A stretch of 64,000 bases of DNA from Xanthomonas floridensis (GTDB lineage: Bacteria; Pseudomonadota; Gammaproteobacteria; Xanthomonadales; Xanthomonadaceae), in contig NZ_LXNG01000006.1 of assembly GCF_001642575.1 (NCBI RefSeq), positions 1 through 64,000 on the forward strand. Direction: 5' to 3'. The position numbers and the translations under genes were made by a program. A model generated the notes under the pieces. It searched no databases, was not told where the DNA came from, and worked only from the letters and a program-made list of their open reading frames with translations. This document shows positions 1 to 7,609 of the stretch, piece after piece. How positions within the stretch are numbered: the stretch's first letter is position 1; every line of letters begins with the position of its first letter.

Positions 1-92
1 ACCTCGCGCCGTGTCTGCTTGCGCTTGCCGTTGTACTCCGCGTCGCCAAAGCTCAGCTGCATCGAGATCGTCCGCTCGGTTCGTTGATCCAT
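1..92 (-). CDS. IS5 family transposase, N-terminal fragment (runs off left edge)
   Basis: This is the first ~30 codons of a transposase reading leftwards out of the window, starting at ATG 92-90. The visible peptide (MDQRTERTISMQLSFGDAEY, then a Lys/Arg-rich stretch) resembles the start of Xanthomonas IS5-family DDE transposases. An internal ATG at 62-60 (Met11) is a possible alternative start and many relatives begin there. No catalytic residue is visible because only the N-terminus is present. The neighbouring terminal repeat at 109-127 supports the call. Confidence 0.75.
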   Translation of the reverse strand, partial: MDQRTERTISMQLSFGDAEYNGKRKQTRRE

Positions 93-131
93 TGTGGCAG
101 TATCAGATGGAGTTGTTCAGACCTTCCTTAG
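1..131 (-). mobile_element. IS5-group insertion sequence, one end only
   Basis: The window opens inside an insertion sequence. Read on the minus strand, positions 127-109 give GGAAGGTCTGAACAACTCC, an IS5-type terminal inverted repeat. Just outside it, positions 128-131 read TTAG, which fits the YTAR target site that IS5 elements duplicate. The start of a transposase lies 17 bp inside the repeat. The rest of the element and the other target copy are outside the window, so completeness cannot be judged. Confidence 0.8.
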
Positions 132-145
132 CGGCAGCGGCCTCC

Positions 146-166
146 TGCCTCTTGCCTCTTGCCTCT
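146..166. repeat. Heptanucleotide repeat, three copies
   Basis: Three perfect tandem copies of TGCCTCT lie between the insertion-sequence end and the YkgJ-family gene. The 7-bp period is the same as in the larger heptamer arrays elsewhere in this window, although the unit differs. Confidence 0.8.
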
Positions 167-237
167 TGTATCGCGGCACGGTTCGGTCAGAATGCCGCGC
201 TCCCCACGCGATTTCGCCGCGCCAGGCCCGGCATTCC

Positions 238-621
238 ATGGCACACCCCTGCCTTACCTGCGGCGCTTGCTGCGCCTATTTCCGCGTCAGTTTCCACTGG
301 AGCGAAGCCGATCCCGCATTGGGCGGCAGGGTACCAATCGAACTGACCGACTCCTTGCGTACGCACGAGCGCGTGATGCGCGGCACCTCGCAGTCGCAAC
401 CGCGCTGCATCGCGCTGGATGCCGACATTGGCCGCTACAGCCGCTGCAGCATCCACGATCGCCGCCCGTCCTCCTGCGCCGCCGTGCCGGCGTCGCTGGA
501 ATTCGGGCAGCGCAGTGCGCAATGCGACAAGTCGCGCCTGGCGCATGGCCTGCATGCGCTGACGCAGGACGATTGGATCGGCGTGGACGATGCGCAGCGC
601 AATCCGCTGCCGGAGGGATAG
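238..621 (+). CDS. YkgJ-family cysteine cluster protein
   Basis: A 127-residue cytoplasmic protein starting at ATG 238 (MAHPCLTCGACCAYF). Cys5, Cys8, Cys11 and Cys12 form the CxxCxxCC motif of the YkgJ/UPF0153 family, thought to bind zinc or an iron-sulfur cluster. More cysteines follow in the CSIH, SSCAAVP and AQC segments, as in the family. The biochemical role is unknown. A longer in-frame reading from position 94 would start inside the insertion sequence and was rejected. The gene is convergent with the AT-rich cassette, whose last stop codon is only 10 bp away. Confidence 0.85.
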   Translation: MAHPCLTCGACCAYFRVSFHWSEADPALGGRVPIELTDSLRTHERVMRGTSQSQPRCIALDADIGRYSRCSIHDRRPSSCAAVPASLEFGQRSAQCDKSRLAHGLHALTQDDWIGVDDAQRNPLPEG

Positions 622-631
622 AAACCAGTAT

Positions 632-1219
632 TCAAACTGCTAAGTTGCTAAGACTATCTATTGCTCGTGAAAGACTCGGCGACACTCTTGCAGCCTCTAA
701 TGGCCGCCAATACTGGGCTGCAAAGTCACAGAGATGAACGTTGTACCCCGCCCCAGACTTGGAACTATCGCGATCTGAAACCATTTCTTGCCGAATTAAC
801 CGTTTGGACGATCTTGATGCCAGATGTAAAACCATTTCCTTTGGATTATCTATTTCGTCAGGTGATTTCGGCATTTTCGATTGAGGAACGTGAAGAAAAT
901 CTGCAAATGCTTCCGAGTCTGCCAATAACCAACTCTCTGCCTCCCTGACAGCAAATCTTAGCAAAAATCCAGAAGGTGTTCCGTGAGGAATCCAACGCTG
1001 GATTATATCAACAACGCATTTCCCGTCCGTGTCAGCGACACATAAGACGGGAGATATATTTACAAGCCCAAAATATCTCTTCAAAGCGGATTGCAGCTTG
1101 GTCACTCCATGCGTGTTTATAACCGGTAAAGCGGGGATCCGTTTAGCAACGTCGGTGACTAGCTTGACCCCCAAAGCGCAACTAAGGGCATCTTCGCCTA
1201 TTACATACATCTCTGCCAT
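632..1219 (-). CDS. Small TOPRIM-like partner of an AAA ATPase (DUF4276-like), putative defence effector
   Basis: A 195-residue protein encoded directly behind an AAA ATPase, its ATG overlapping the ATPase stop codon in TGATG, so translation is probably coupled. Visible acidic residues are Glu9 near the first strand, Asp63 and Asp65 in a VADTDG motif, and Glu93/Glu95 in REAESWLLAD. An early glutamate followed by DxD is the layout of TOPRIM nuclease/primase domains, and the AESWLLAD segment recalls DUF4276 proteins. Pairs of an OLD-like/AAA_21 ATPase with a TOPRIM-like protein are known anti-phage systems (for example PARIS AriA/AriB). Both genes are clearly AT-richer than their surroundings, suggesting transfer. 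The family assignment is by motif only and function is inferred. Confidence 0.6.
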   Translation of the reverse strand: MAEMYVIGEDALSCALGVKLVTDVAKRIPALPVINTHGVTKLQSALKRYFGLVNISPVLCVADTDGKCVVDIIQRWIPHGTPSGFLLRFAVREAESWLLADSEAFADFLHVPQSKMPKSPDEIDNPKEMVLHLASRSSKRLIRQEMVSDRDSSKSGAGYNVHLCDFAAQYWRPLEAARVSPSLSRAIDSLSNLAV

Positions 1220-2373
1220 CAGAACAAGCCCATCTGCTCGATTCGTTCGGGCCTTGTTTTAGGCAACAAGACCTCAGCTGGATTCAATCCATTTTCCATG
1301 GCTATAACTTCTTCGGCATTGGGCTCACGTATCGTGGTTCCATTTTCGCCGATTTCAAGCAAGAGTACCCAACCAGGATCACTGACTGCCGCTATTAAAT
1401 TGTCACTATGGGTAGTCACAATTACTTGGCGAGCAGCTTTTTTTCTACTACGCAGAACTCTATCGATCATCAATGGAATATATTCGACAATTGCATCGTT
1501 CAGCGATAGTTCGGGCTCTTCTAAAAGAAGCATTCCGTCGCCTTCTTGCAATGCCCAAAGTAGTCCAATTAGGCGTAATGTCCCATCAGAAAATTGCTCT
1601 TCGCGCTGCCAAGCGCCATTGACGCGCCAATGGTCGAAGCGCGCCTCCAAATGTGGTGCGCCCGTAACATCATCTTTTCTGAACTGTAGTTGTGAAAACT
1701 GAGGAACTGCCACTTTTAGTGCTTCAGCAATACGCTTCAACCGAGCAGTCTGAGTTTTTTGAGGAGTTCTGGCTATCCGCTGCAATAATCCTTGACCGAA
1801 AGGATCACTTTCCACCATTCTCCCACTGATTTCCTCTCCAAACTTTAAAAGTTGAGGAACCAAATGGAGGTATGTCGTGGACCCGAAAAATTCGGCAAGC
1901 TCACGAAACTTGGCATTATTGTTAATTTGTTCCATATGAGTTTGCGTTAAACGCACCTCATCAGACAGATCATTTGAATCGGGACGCACAATTATTTCCC
2001 GATCATTACAAGTGACCACTTCTCTTGTAATAAATACTCTCTGCGCTCCCTTACCCTCTGCCTTGAATGCGAGCGCATAAGTCCATCGCCTTGCCTCAGG
2101 ATCAAGTGATTCCGCTAACTCGACCTCAATACTAACTTCCGGATCTCGTCTTGCGTGGAGACTGCGGAGCTTAGACATGAATCCGCGCTCCTTAAGTGCT
2201 TTTTGCAGTCCGCCACCTTCAACTTGCGCAATCGTCCTCAAAAATCGAAAAACGTCCAAGATATTAGACTTCCCCGAAGCATTTGCACCAATTAAAAATG
2301 CGCGCGAAGAAAGGCCAACATCCGCCTCACGGAAATTTCGCCAGTTCTTCAGCTTCAGTCTTGAAATAAGCAC
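1219..2373 (-). CDS. AAA_21-type ATPase (RecF/OLD-like ABC ATPase), putative defence sensor
   Basis: A 384-residue ATPase. The start is GTG 2373, preceded by a GGAGG ribosome site 5 bases upstream. It has a Walker A motif GANASGKS at residues 29-36, a FSDGTLR signature-like segment, a Walker B region LLLEEPELSLND and a switch-histidine segment VTTHSDNL. This order is that of AAA_21/SMC-like ATPases (PF13304). Such proteins serve DNA repair or, when paired with a small nuclease or TOPRIM protein, phage defence. No nuclease domain is fused here; the separate downstream protein may supply it. Codon use and base composition are AT-rich compared with the neighbouring oleB. Its own promoter probably lies in the AT-rich gap 2374-2462. 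Confidence 0.8.
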   Translation of the reverse strand: MLISRLKLKNWRNFREADVGLSSRAFLIGANASGKSNILDVFRFLRTIAQVEGGGLQKALKERGFMSKLRSLHARRDPEVSIEVELAESLDPEARRWTYALAFKAEGKGAQRVFITREVVTCNDREIIVRPDSNDLSDEVRLTQTHMEQINNNAKFRELAEFFGSTTYLHLVPQLLKFGEEISGRMVESDPFGQGLLQRIARTPQKTQTARLKRIAEALKVAVPQFSQLQFRKDDVTGAPHLEARFDHWRVNGAWQREEQFSDGTLRLIGLLWALQEGDGMLLLEEPELSLNDAIVEYIPLMIDRVLRSRKKAARQVIVTTHSDNLIAAVSDPGWVLLLEIGENGTTIREPNAEEVIAMENGLNPAEVLLPKTRPERIEQMGLF

Positions 2374-2462
2374 TATTTCCTCCGGGCTTCTTCGACTAAA
2401 AAATCAGAATACAACTGTCATCTTGTATCCAATTGACTAAAACTTGCAATCACTTTGAAGAA

Positions 2463-3365
2463 TTACAGCGGATTGCGCTCCAGAAACGCACGGATCGCCG
2501 GCACCAGCACTTCATGCGTGTCTTCCAGCACGTAGTGATTGGCATCGTCGAACGCGGTGACCTCGGCATTCGGCAGTGCCTTGCGGAAGCCAGCCAGAAA
2601 ATGCTTGTCGAAACAGATATCGCGCAGGCCCCAGGCGATGAACGCAGGGCGGTCGGCAAACGACGGCAAGGCCTGTGCGGAGCGCTCCAGCAACGACCAG
2701 CCCCGGTCGGCCGGCGACAGCGGAATGTCCTGCATGAAACGGATCGTGGAGATGCGATTGCGCCAGTTGTCGTAGGGCGCGACATAGGCGCGGCGCACGG
2801 CCGCCGGCATGCGGCGCGACACGCCAAACCATGAAGCACCGGACGAAAACGCATTGAAGGTACGGATGAACCATTCGCCCGGTCGCCAATGGCGGCCCAT
2901 CGCGATCTGCCAGGGCATCGGCTTTTCCGGCGGCAGCGGGAAGGCCGCGGTATTGGTGATCACAAGGCGTTTGACCCGCGCATGGTGCGACAGCGCCCAA
3001 CCGAACCCGATCATGCCGCCCCAGTCGTGCACTGCCAGCGTGATCGGCCCGGTGATGCCCAGGTGCCGCAGCAGCGTGTCCAGATCGTCCACGCGCGACT
3101 GCAGGGTGTAGTCGTAGCGCGGCTGCGCATCGGGCGCATCGTCCGGCTTGTCGGACAGGCCCATGCCGATATGGTCCGGCACGATGCAGCGGTAGCGATC
3201 GGAAAGACCGCTGACCAGATGCCGCCACAGATAGCTCCACGACGGATTGCCATGCAGCATCACGACCACCTCGCCATCGCGCGGGCCTTCGTCCAGATAC
3301 GACATCGCAACGCCGGGCCGCACATCGAGCCGTTTGGGGGTGAAGGGGTAGCCTGGGTAGTTCAT
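2463..3365 (-). CDS. oleB: OleB, alpha/beta-hydrolase-fold beta-lactone decarboxylase of olefin synthesis
   Basis: A 300-residue alpha/beta hydrolase resembling haloalkane dehalogenases. The HGNPSWSY oxyanion loop is at residues 38-45, and the nucleophile lies in AVHDWGGMIG as Asp114, the position reported for Xanthomonas OleB. The catalytic histidine is probably that of DDANHYVLED near residue 277. In the Ole pathway OleA condenses two fatty acyl-CoAs, OleD reduces the product, OleC makes a beta-lactone, and OleB removes CO2 to leave a long-chain cis-olefin. oleA lies 1.45 kb upstream on the same strand with a fic gene between them. oleC and oleD, usually clustered, are not seen before the left edge. 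A simple dehalogenase is less likely given the context. Confidence 0.88.
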   Translation of the reverse strand: MNYPGYPFTPKRLDVRPGVAMSYLDEGPRDGEVVVMLHGNPSWSYLWRHLVSGLSDRYRCIVPDHIGMGLSDKPDDAPDAQPRYDYTLQSRVDDLDTLLRHLGITGPITLAVHDWGGMIGFGWALSHHARVKRLVITNTAAFPLPPEKPMPWQIAMGRHWRPGEWFIRTFNAFSSGASWFGVSRRMPAAVRRAYVAPYDNWRNRISTIRFMQDIPLSPADRGWSLLERSAQALPSFADRPAFIAWGLRDICFDKHFLAGFRKALPNAEVTAFDDANHYVLEDTHEVLVPAIRAFLERNPL

Positions 3366-3534
3366 TGATTTCTCGACTGTGTTGAATCCGAGGCAATGTG
3401 CCCTGTCGCAGCATCTGCAAATGCAGCGGGATCTCTCTCATGAATACGTTGACGTGCGGCCGTTACGCTCGGCCACGACAGTGACACGCGGACCCCACCG
3501 GCGGCGGCGCAACAGAGCGCGCACGTTACATCCG

Positions 3535-4704
3535 TCATAGCGGCTGCGCGCCTTCGCTGAGGATGTTGAGGTAGGCCTGGTACGCAAAGATGCGATGCCG
3601 CTGCTGTCCGGTGAGTTCGTTGACGATGTCCAGTTGCTCAAGGGTGCGTATTGCCGCGCGGATGGTCGGCGCGCTCAGCGACAGCTGCGGCGCAACCTGC
3701 GGCACGGACAAGACGACACGGCGTGCAAAGTGCTCGAACACCAACCCGACGTTGCCGGCACGCTGACCCAGCGCCGTGATCCGTGCGCGATCACGTGCCA
3801 ACAGCGCGAGCAGCCGCTGCGCCGTATCGACAGCCTGTTGCGCTGTTTCCGCGACCCCATCCAGAAAGAAGCCCAGCCACTCTTCCCAATCGCCACGTGT
3901 CCTGACCGCATTGAGGCGGTCGTAATACTCGGCACGGCGACGTTTGAAGTACAGGCTCAGATACAGGCTAGGTGCGCGCAATACACCTTCGCTGCAAAGG
4001 ATCAAGGTGATCAGCAGACGCCCCAGGCGCCCGTTGCCATCGCTGAAGGGATGGATGGTCTCAAATTGCACATGCGCAAGCGCTGCCTTCACCAACGGCG
4101 GCATCTGCCCGGGCAAGGCGTGCAGAAACTGTTCGAGCGCAGCCAGCGCTGCAGGCAATGCATCCGGTGGTGGCGGGACGAACTGTGCCAATGCGGGCGA
4201 CACGCCACCGATCCAGACCTGATTTCGGCGAAATTCTCCCGGCTGTTTGCCAGCTCCGCGTCCGCCCTGCAGGAGCAAGGCATGCACTTCGCGCAACAGC
4301 CTCAGCGATAGCGGAAAGTCGTCCTCGCGCAAGCGTCGAAGTCCATGATTGAGCGCGGCAACGTAGTTGGAGACTTCTTCGACATCGTCGATGGGCACAC
4401 CGGGCGCGGCGTCCATTTCGAACAACAACAGGTCCGACAGCGACGACTGCGTCCCTTCGATCTGGGACGACAGCAATGCTTCCTTGCGCACGTACTGATA
4501 CAGAAACAGTTCCGGATCGGGCAGCATCAGTGTGATGCCGTCCAGCCGCCCCAGCGCCTGGTCGGCGCGCTCTTTGCGCGCGACCAGCTCGGCCGCGCTG
4601 AAATCCAAGGCGGGCTTTGGCGGTAACGGATCCGGGATGAAGGCCTGATAGCGGCTTGCGGCTAAGGCCCCGGAGACGTAATGACCCGTCGTGCGATGTG
4701 GCAT
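3535..4704 (-). CDS. Fic family AMP-transferase with N-terminal inhibitory helix and C-terminal winged helix
   Basis: From ATG 4704 the protein has 389 residues. That start has an AAGGAA ribosome site 5 bases upstream; a longer reading from TTG 4734 lacks one. The Fic core motif HPFSDGNGRLGR (residues 218-229) carries the catalytic His and the nucleotide-binding GNGR. An N-terminal SSQIEG segment (79-84) matches the (S/T)xxxE(G/N) inhibitory motif, so this is a class II enzyme that folds its own brake over the active site. The C-terminal ~80 residues look like a winged-helix DNA-binding domain. Fic proteins usually transfer AMP to Ser, Thr or Tyr of target proteins; the target here is unknown. 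It sits between oleA and oleB, which are normally neighbours. Confidence 0.9.
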   Translation of the reverse strand: MPHRTTGHYVSGALAASRYQAFIPDPLPPKPALDFSAAELVARKERADQALGRLDGITLMLPDPELFLYQYVRKEALLSSQIEGTQSSLSDLLLFEMDAAPGVPIDDVEEVSNYVAALNHGLRRLREDDFPLSLRLLREVHALLLQGGRGAGKQPGEFRRNQVWIGGVSPALAQFVPPPPDALPAALAALEQFLHALPGQMPPLVKAALAHVQFETIHPFSDGNGRLGRLLITLILCSEGVLRAPSLYLSLYFKRRRAEYYDRLNAVRTRGDWEEWLGFFLDGVAETAQQAVDTAQRLLALLARDRARITALGQRAGNVGLVFEHFARRVVLSVPQVAPQLSLSAPTIRAAIRTLEQLDIVNELTGQQRHRIFAYQAYLNILSEGAQPL

Positions 4705-4819
4705 CGTTTTCCTTACAACCGAGGGCCGGGCCAATAAGGAAACTTTTCTACCACTTTCTTTCCTAAGTGGCGACTCAGTGCGGCAACCAACGCTTATGCC
4801 GCGCCTGAGCCAGCAACAC

Positions 4820-5836
4820 TCACCAAACCACTTCCGCCATCGAGCAGTTCAGGCCAGAACCAATCCCCATCAGGGCGATGCGGTCGCCCTTCTTCAGGCG
4901 GCCCAGTTCCTTGAGCTTGCTCAACACGATCGGCACCGAGGCCGGACCAATGTTGCCGTGCTCGCCGAAGATGGTCATGACCTTGGCCGGGTCGATGCCG
5001 AACGACTTCACGAATGACGCGGTGTGCGGGCGGCTGACCTGGTGGATCACGAACTGGTCCACTTCGTCCACTGCCCATCCCAGCACCTGCTTGGCGGCCA
5101 GGAAGGTCTTCTGCGCCAGCTTGATGCCTTCGATCAGCAGCAGGCGGGTGTCGGTGACCATGCGGTCCAGGTTGCCCCGGCACAGTTTGTTCCACTCGGT
5201 GGCCGAGCGGGTCACGCCGCCCTTGTAGCGCGGTGCGTCCGGCACCAGCTCCGAGCGCGCCATCACCATCGCAGCGGCGCCGCAGCCCAGGGTCAACGCG
5301 GCCAGTTCGTTGCGGAATTCCTCTTCGGTGACATCCGGGGAGGTCATGCGCTCGAGGGTCTTTTCATAGACCAGGTTGGCGGTCTCGCCGTCCACGATCA
5401 GGGCGTAGTCGATTTCGCCACGCTCCAGCATGCGCGCAGCGATATCCATGCCGTTGATGAAGGCCAGGCAGGCATTGGCCACGTCGAAGGTGACGCAGTG
5501 GTCGCCCACGCCCAGGTTGCCGGACACGATGGAGGCCGTGGACGGCTCCAGGTAGTCGCGGCTCACCGAGGTGTTGACCAGCAGGCCGATCTTCTCGATG
5601 CCGATGCCGGCATCGGTCAGCGCCTTGCGCGCGGCCTGGGTGGCGGCGTCGGAGGCCTGGACATCCTGGTCCCACAAGCGCCGTGCATGGATGCCGGCAA
5701 CGTCACCCAACACGTCGGTCTTGATCCCGAGGCGGTCGTAGGTCGGTTGCAGGCGCTCGTTGATTTCCTTGGAAGTCAGCGTGTGCGGCGCATCAATATG
5801 CGCCAGTCCCGCGATGGAGACATTCTGGAAGAGCAT
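4820..5836 (-). CDS. oleA: OleA, thiolase-fold acyl-CoA condensing enzyme starting olefin biosynthesis
   Basis: 338 residues of thiolase/KAS III fold. The active site is visible: Glu97 (EPST), Cys123 (ANACLAF), His265 (VIHQVSRPH) and Asn295 (EHGNIGP). These equal Glu117, Cys143, His285 and Asn315 of the published Xanthomonas campestris OleA, whose numbering appears shifted by 20, probably by an expression tag. OleA performs a head-to-head, non-decarboxylative Claisen condensation of two fatty acyl-CoAs to a beta-keto acid, feeding long-chain olefin synthesis at the membrane. It is the promoter-proximal ole gene here. The usual direct neighbour oleB is displaced downstream by the fic gene. Confidence 0.95.
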   Translation of the reverse strand: MLFQNVSIAGLAHIDAPHTLTSKEINERLQPTYDRLGIKTDVLGDVAGIHARRLWDQDVQASDAATQAARKALTDAGIGIEKIGLLVNTSVSRDYLEPSTASIVSGNLGVGDHCVTFDVANACLAFINGMDIAARMLERGEIDYALIVDGETANLVYEKTLERMTSPDVTEEEFRNELAALTLGCGAAAMVMARSELVPDAPRYKGGVTRSATEWNKLCRGNLDRMVTDTRLLLIEGIKLAQKTFLAAKQVLGWAVDEVDQFVIHQVSRPHTASFVKSFGIDPAKVMTIFGEHGNIGPASVPIVLSKLKELGRLKKGDRIALMGIGSGLNCSMAEVVW

Positions 5837-5937
5837 CGAAGTAGCGCCATGGCGTCAGGCGAGGGGGCGCTAGTCTAGCTGCTGGCCGGTTTTACCGCAT
5901 CTTTACAATTGAATCGCCCCCGCCCCAGCCCAACGGT

Positions 5938-6258
5938 TCAGCGCGGCGGGCAGCGGAAGGCGGTGAAGCGCTGGCTTCCCTCGGCGGGCTGGCCCTGCGC
6001 CTGCACGGCATTGGCGTTGGCGCCCGGCGCTTCGTTGCGGGCCAGGGTTTCCAGTTCTTCCTGCACGCGCAGCGGGTTGCGGTTGTAGAAGCCGACCTTG
6101 CTCTTGACCGACACCACCACCTCGCCCTGCTGCTGGCAGCCTGCCGGCACCGGGCCTGCGGGCAGCACCTGCACGCCCTTGCCGCTTTGCTCGATCGGCA
6201 CCCAGGTGCACGCCGCGGTGGTGGTGGCAACCAGAACAGACAGCATCAACACGCGCAT
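5938..6258 (-). CDS. DUF4156 family lipoprotein
   Basis: A 106-residue protein with a lipoprotein signal: a hydrophobic N-terminus (MRVLMLSVLVATTTAAC) with the acylated cysteine at residue 17. The mature part is short, with one further Cys pair position (GCQQQGE and FRCPP) that may form a disulfide. The overall pattern fits DUF4156, small periplasm-facing lipoproteins of unknown function found widely in gamma-proteobacteria. It lies just upstream of oleA on the same strand with a gap of about 100 bp and may or may not share its transcript. Confidence 0.75.
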   Translation of the reverse strand: MRVLMLSVLVATTTAACTWVPIEQSGKGVQVLPAGPVPAGCQQQGEVVVSVKSKVGFYNRNPLRVQEELETLARNEAPGANANAVQAQGQPAEGSQRFTAFRCPPR

Positions 6259-6558
6259 AAGTCGTCACACCTCAGGGCAAAGCCGGATTGTGCCGCAGTT
6301 GCCCGGCAGCGAAGCGCGTGCCCGGCATGGTCCACACGCCTCATTCAGCACGCCGCAACCGCCACGCGGTCGCCCGATGCCCGCGGCCTTGGGTGCTATC
6401 CGGCGTCTGCCGCTGCGTCCGGGTGTCCGGACGCGGACACCGGCGAATCCGAAAAAATCCTTTTAAAACAATGCATTCGAGATGGCATGCGGCTTGCTCT
6501 AGCTAATTGGCAATCGATACGCGCGTCGAAAGGCTGACCGGATGCTGAACGAATAAAG

Positions 6559-6576
6559 AGAAGTTTCGAAACTTCT
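6559..6576. promoter_or_regulatory. Perfect 18-bp palindrome, candidate operator
   Basis: AGAAGTTTCGAAACTTCT is a perfect inverted repeat with no spacer. It sits about 70 bp before the start of the VQVRP-repeat protein, within the 386-bp gap 6259-6644 that also contains AT-richer, promoter-like sequence at about 6470-6530. The symmetry and position suggest a binding site for a dimeric regulator. The regulator is not identifiable from the window. Apart from this, nothing else was recognised in the gap. Confidence 0.55.
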
Positions 6577-6644
6577 TGCGCATACCGAAACGGTGTACTA
6601 CCTTACTACCACACCACTTATCACCCACACCAAGAGACCTCGCC

Positions 6645-7106
6645 ATGAACACCCAGACCCTGCGCATCGCCCTCACCGCCGCCCTGCTTGCCGGCACCTC
6701 CCTGGCCGGCTTTGCCCAGGCCGCCAGCCTGACCACGCTGGACACCGTGCAGGTGCGCCCGGCTGCCGACCAGATCGCCCAGCAGACGCTGGAGCGCAAC
6801 AGCGACATCCGCACCCTGTCTGCCGTGCAGGTACGCCCGTCGGCCGAACAGCTGGCCGCACTGGCAGCCGAACAGGCCGGGCCGCGTGTCGTCACCCTCG
6901 CTGCGGTGCAGGTGCGCCCGTCGGCCGAACAGCGTGCCGCGCTGGTCGTGCGCGGCACGGCAGCGACCGCCCAGACCGCCTCCGGTCAGGCGGCCGCCGC
7001 GATCGGCGCGCTGATGGGCCAGGTCATCGTCAACCTGCCGGTGCCGCAGCTGCAGCCGTCGCCGGCCGAACTGGAAGCCCTGGTCAGCGCCGCCATCAAC
7101 CTCTGA
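6645..7106 (+). CDS. Exported protein with repeated VQVRP motifs, function unknown
   Basis: 153 residues from ATG 6645. A signal peptide (about residues 1-26, ending FAQA) precedes a short mature protein dominated by a repeated motif: TVQVRPAADQ (34-43), AVQVRPSAEQ (60-69), AVQVRPSAEQ (87-96) and a diverged QLQPSPAEL (136-144). The first three are preceded by TL, giving a TLxxVQVRP unit spaced 26-27 residues. The unit superficially recalls the TLDTVxV start of TonB-receptor plug domains in Xanthomonas, but no barrel follows. I do not recognise a family. A longer reading from 6576 would start inside the upstream palindrome and lacks a signal peptide. It is probably periplasmic or secreted. Confidence 0.75.
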   Translation: MNTQTLRIALTAALLAGTSLAGFAQAASLTTLDTVQVRPAADQIAQQTLERNSDIRTLSAVQVRPSAEQLAALAAEQAGPRVVTLAAVQVRPSAEQRAALVVRGTAATAQTASGQAAAAIGALMGQVIVNLPVPQLQPSPAELEALVSAAINL

Positions 7107-7132
7107 GCACGCGCGCAGCTACACTTGCGCGC

Positions 7133-7609
7133 ATGCCAGCACCCGTCCTCGATGTCATCCTGTTTCAACCGGAAATTCCGCCCAACACGGGCAATGTGAT
7201 CCGCCTGTGCGCCAATACCGGCGCGCGCCTGCACCTGATCGAGCCGCTTGGTTTCGACCTCAGCGACAAGCAGCTCAAGCGCGCCGGCCTGGACTACCAC
7301 GAATACGCGCCGCTCAAGGTGTATGCAGACCTGCCTAGCGCACTGGCCGCAATCGCGCCCACGCGCGTGTTTGCACTGAGCACCCGCAGCACGGTGCGCT
7401 ACGACACCCCGCAGTTCGCCGATGGCGATGCGTTTTTGTTCGGCCCGGAAACCCGCGGCCTGCCGGCAGAGGTGCTGGAGTCGATCCCGCCGCAGCACCG
7501 GCTACGGCTGCCGATGCGCCCGGACAACCGCAGTTTGAACCTCTCCAACACCGTGGCGGTGATGGTGTTCGAAGCCTGGCGGCAATGGAATTTTGCCGGC
7601 GGTCAGTAG
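7133..7609 (+). CDS. trmL: tRNA (cytidine/uridine-34-2'-O)-methyltransferase TrmL
   Basis: 158 residues from ATG 7133, the usual size for this minimal SPOUT methyltransferase. Its motifs are in order: NTGNVIRLCANTG, then LFGPETRGLP and SLNLSNTVAVMVFE, which together form the trefoil-knot S-adenosylmethionine site. TrmL methylates the 2'-OH of the wobble nucleotide in tRNA-Leu isoacceptors. It starts 26 bp after the VQVRP-repeat gene on the same strand, so co-transcription is possible, but no functional link is evident. The much longer reading from 6593 in this frame is a run-through of the neighbouring gene. Confidence 0.95.
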   Translation: MPAPVLDVILFQPEIPPNTGNVIRLCANTGARLHLIEPLGFDLSDKQLKRAGLDYHEYAPLKVYADLPSALAAIAPTRVFALSTRSTVRYDTPQFADGDAFLFGPETRGLPAEVLESIPPQHRLRLPMRPDNRSLNLSNTVAVMVFEAWRQWNFAGGQ

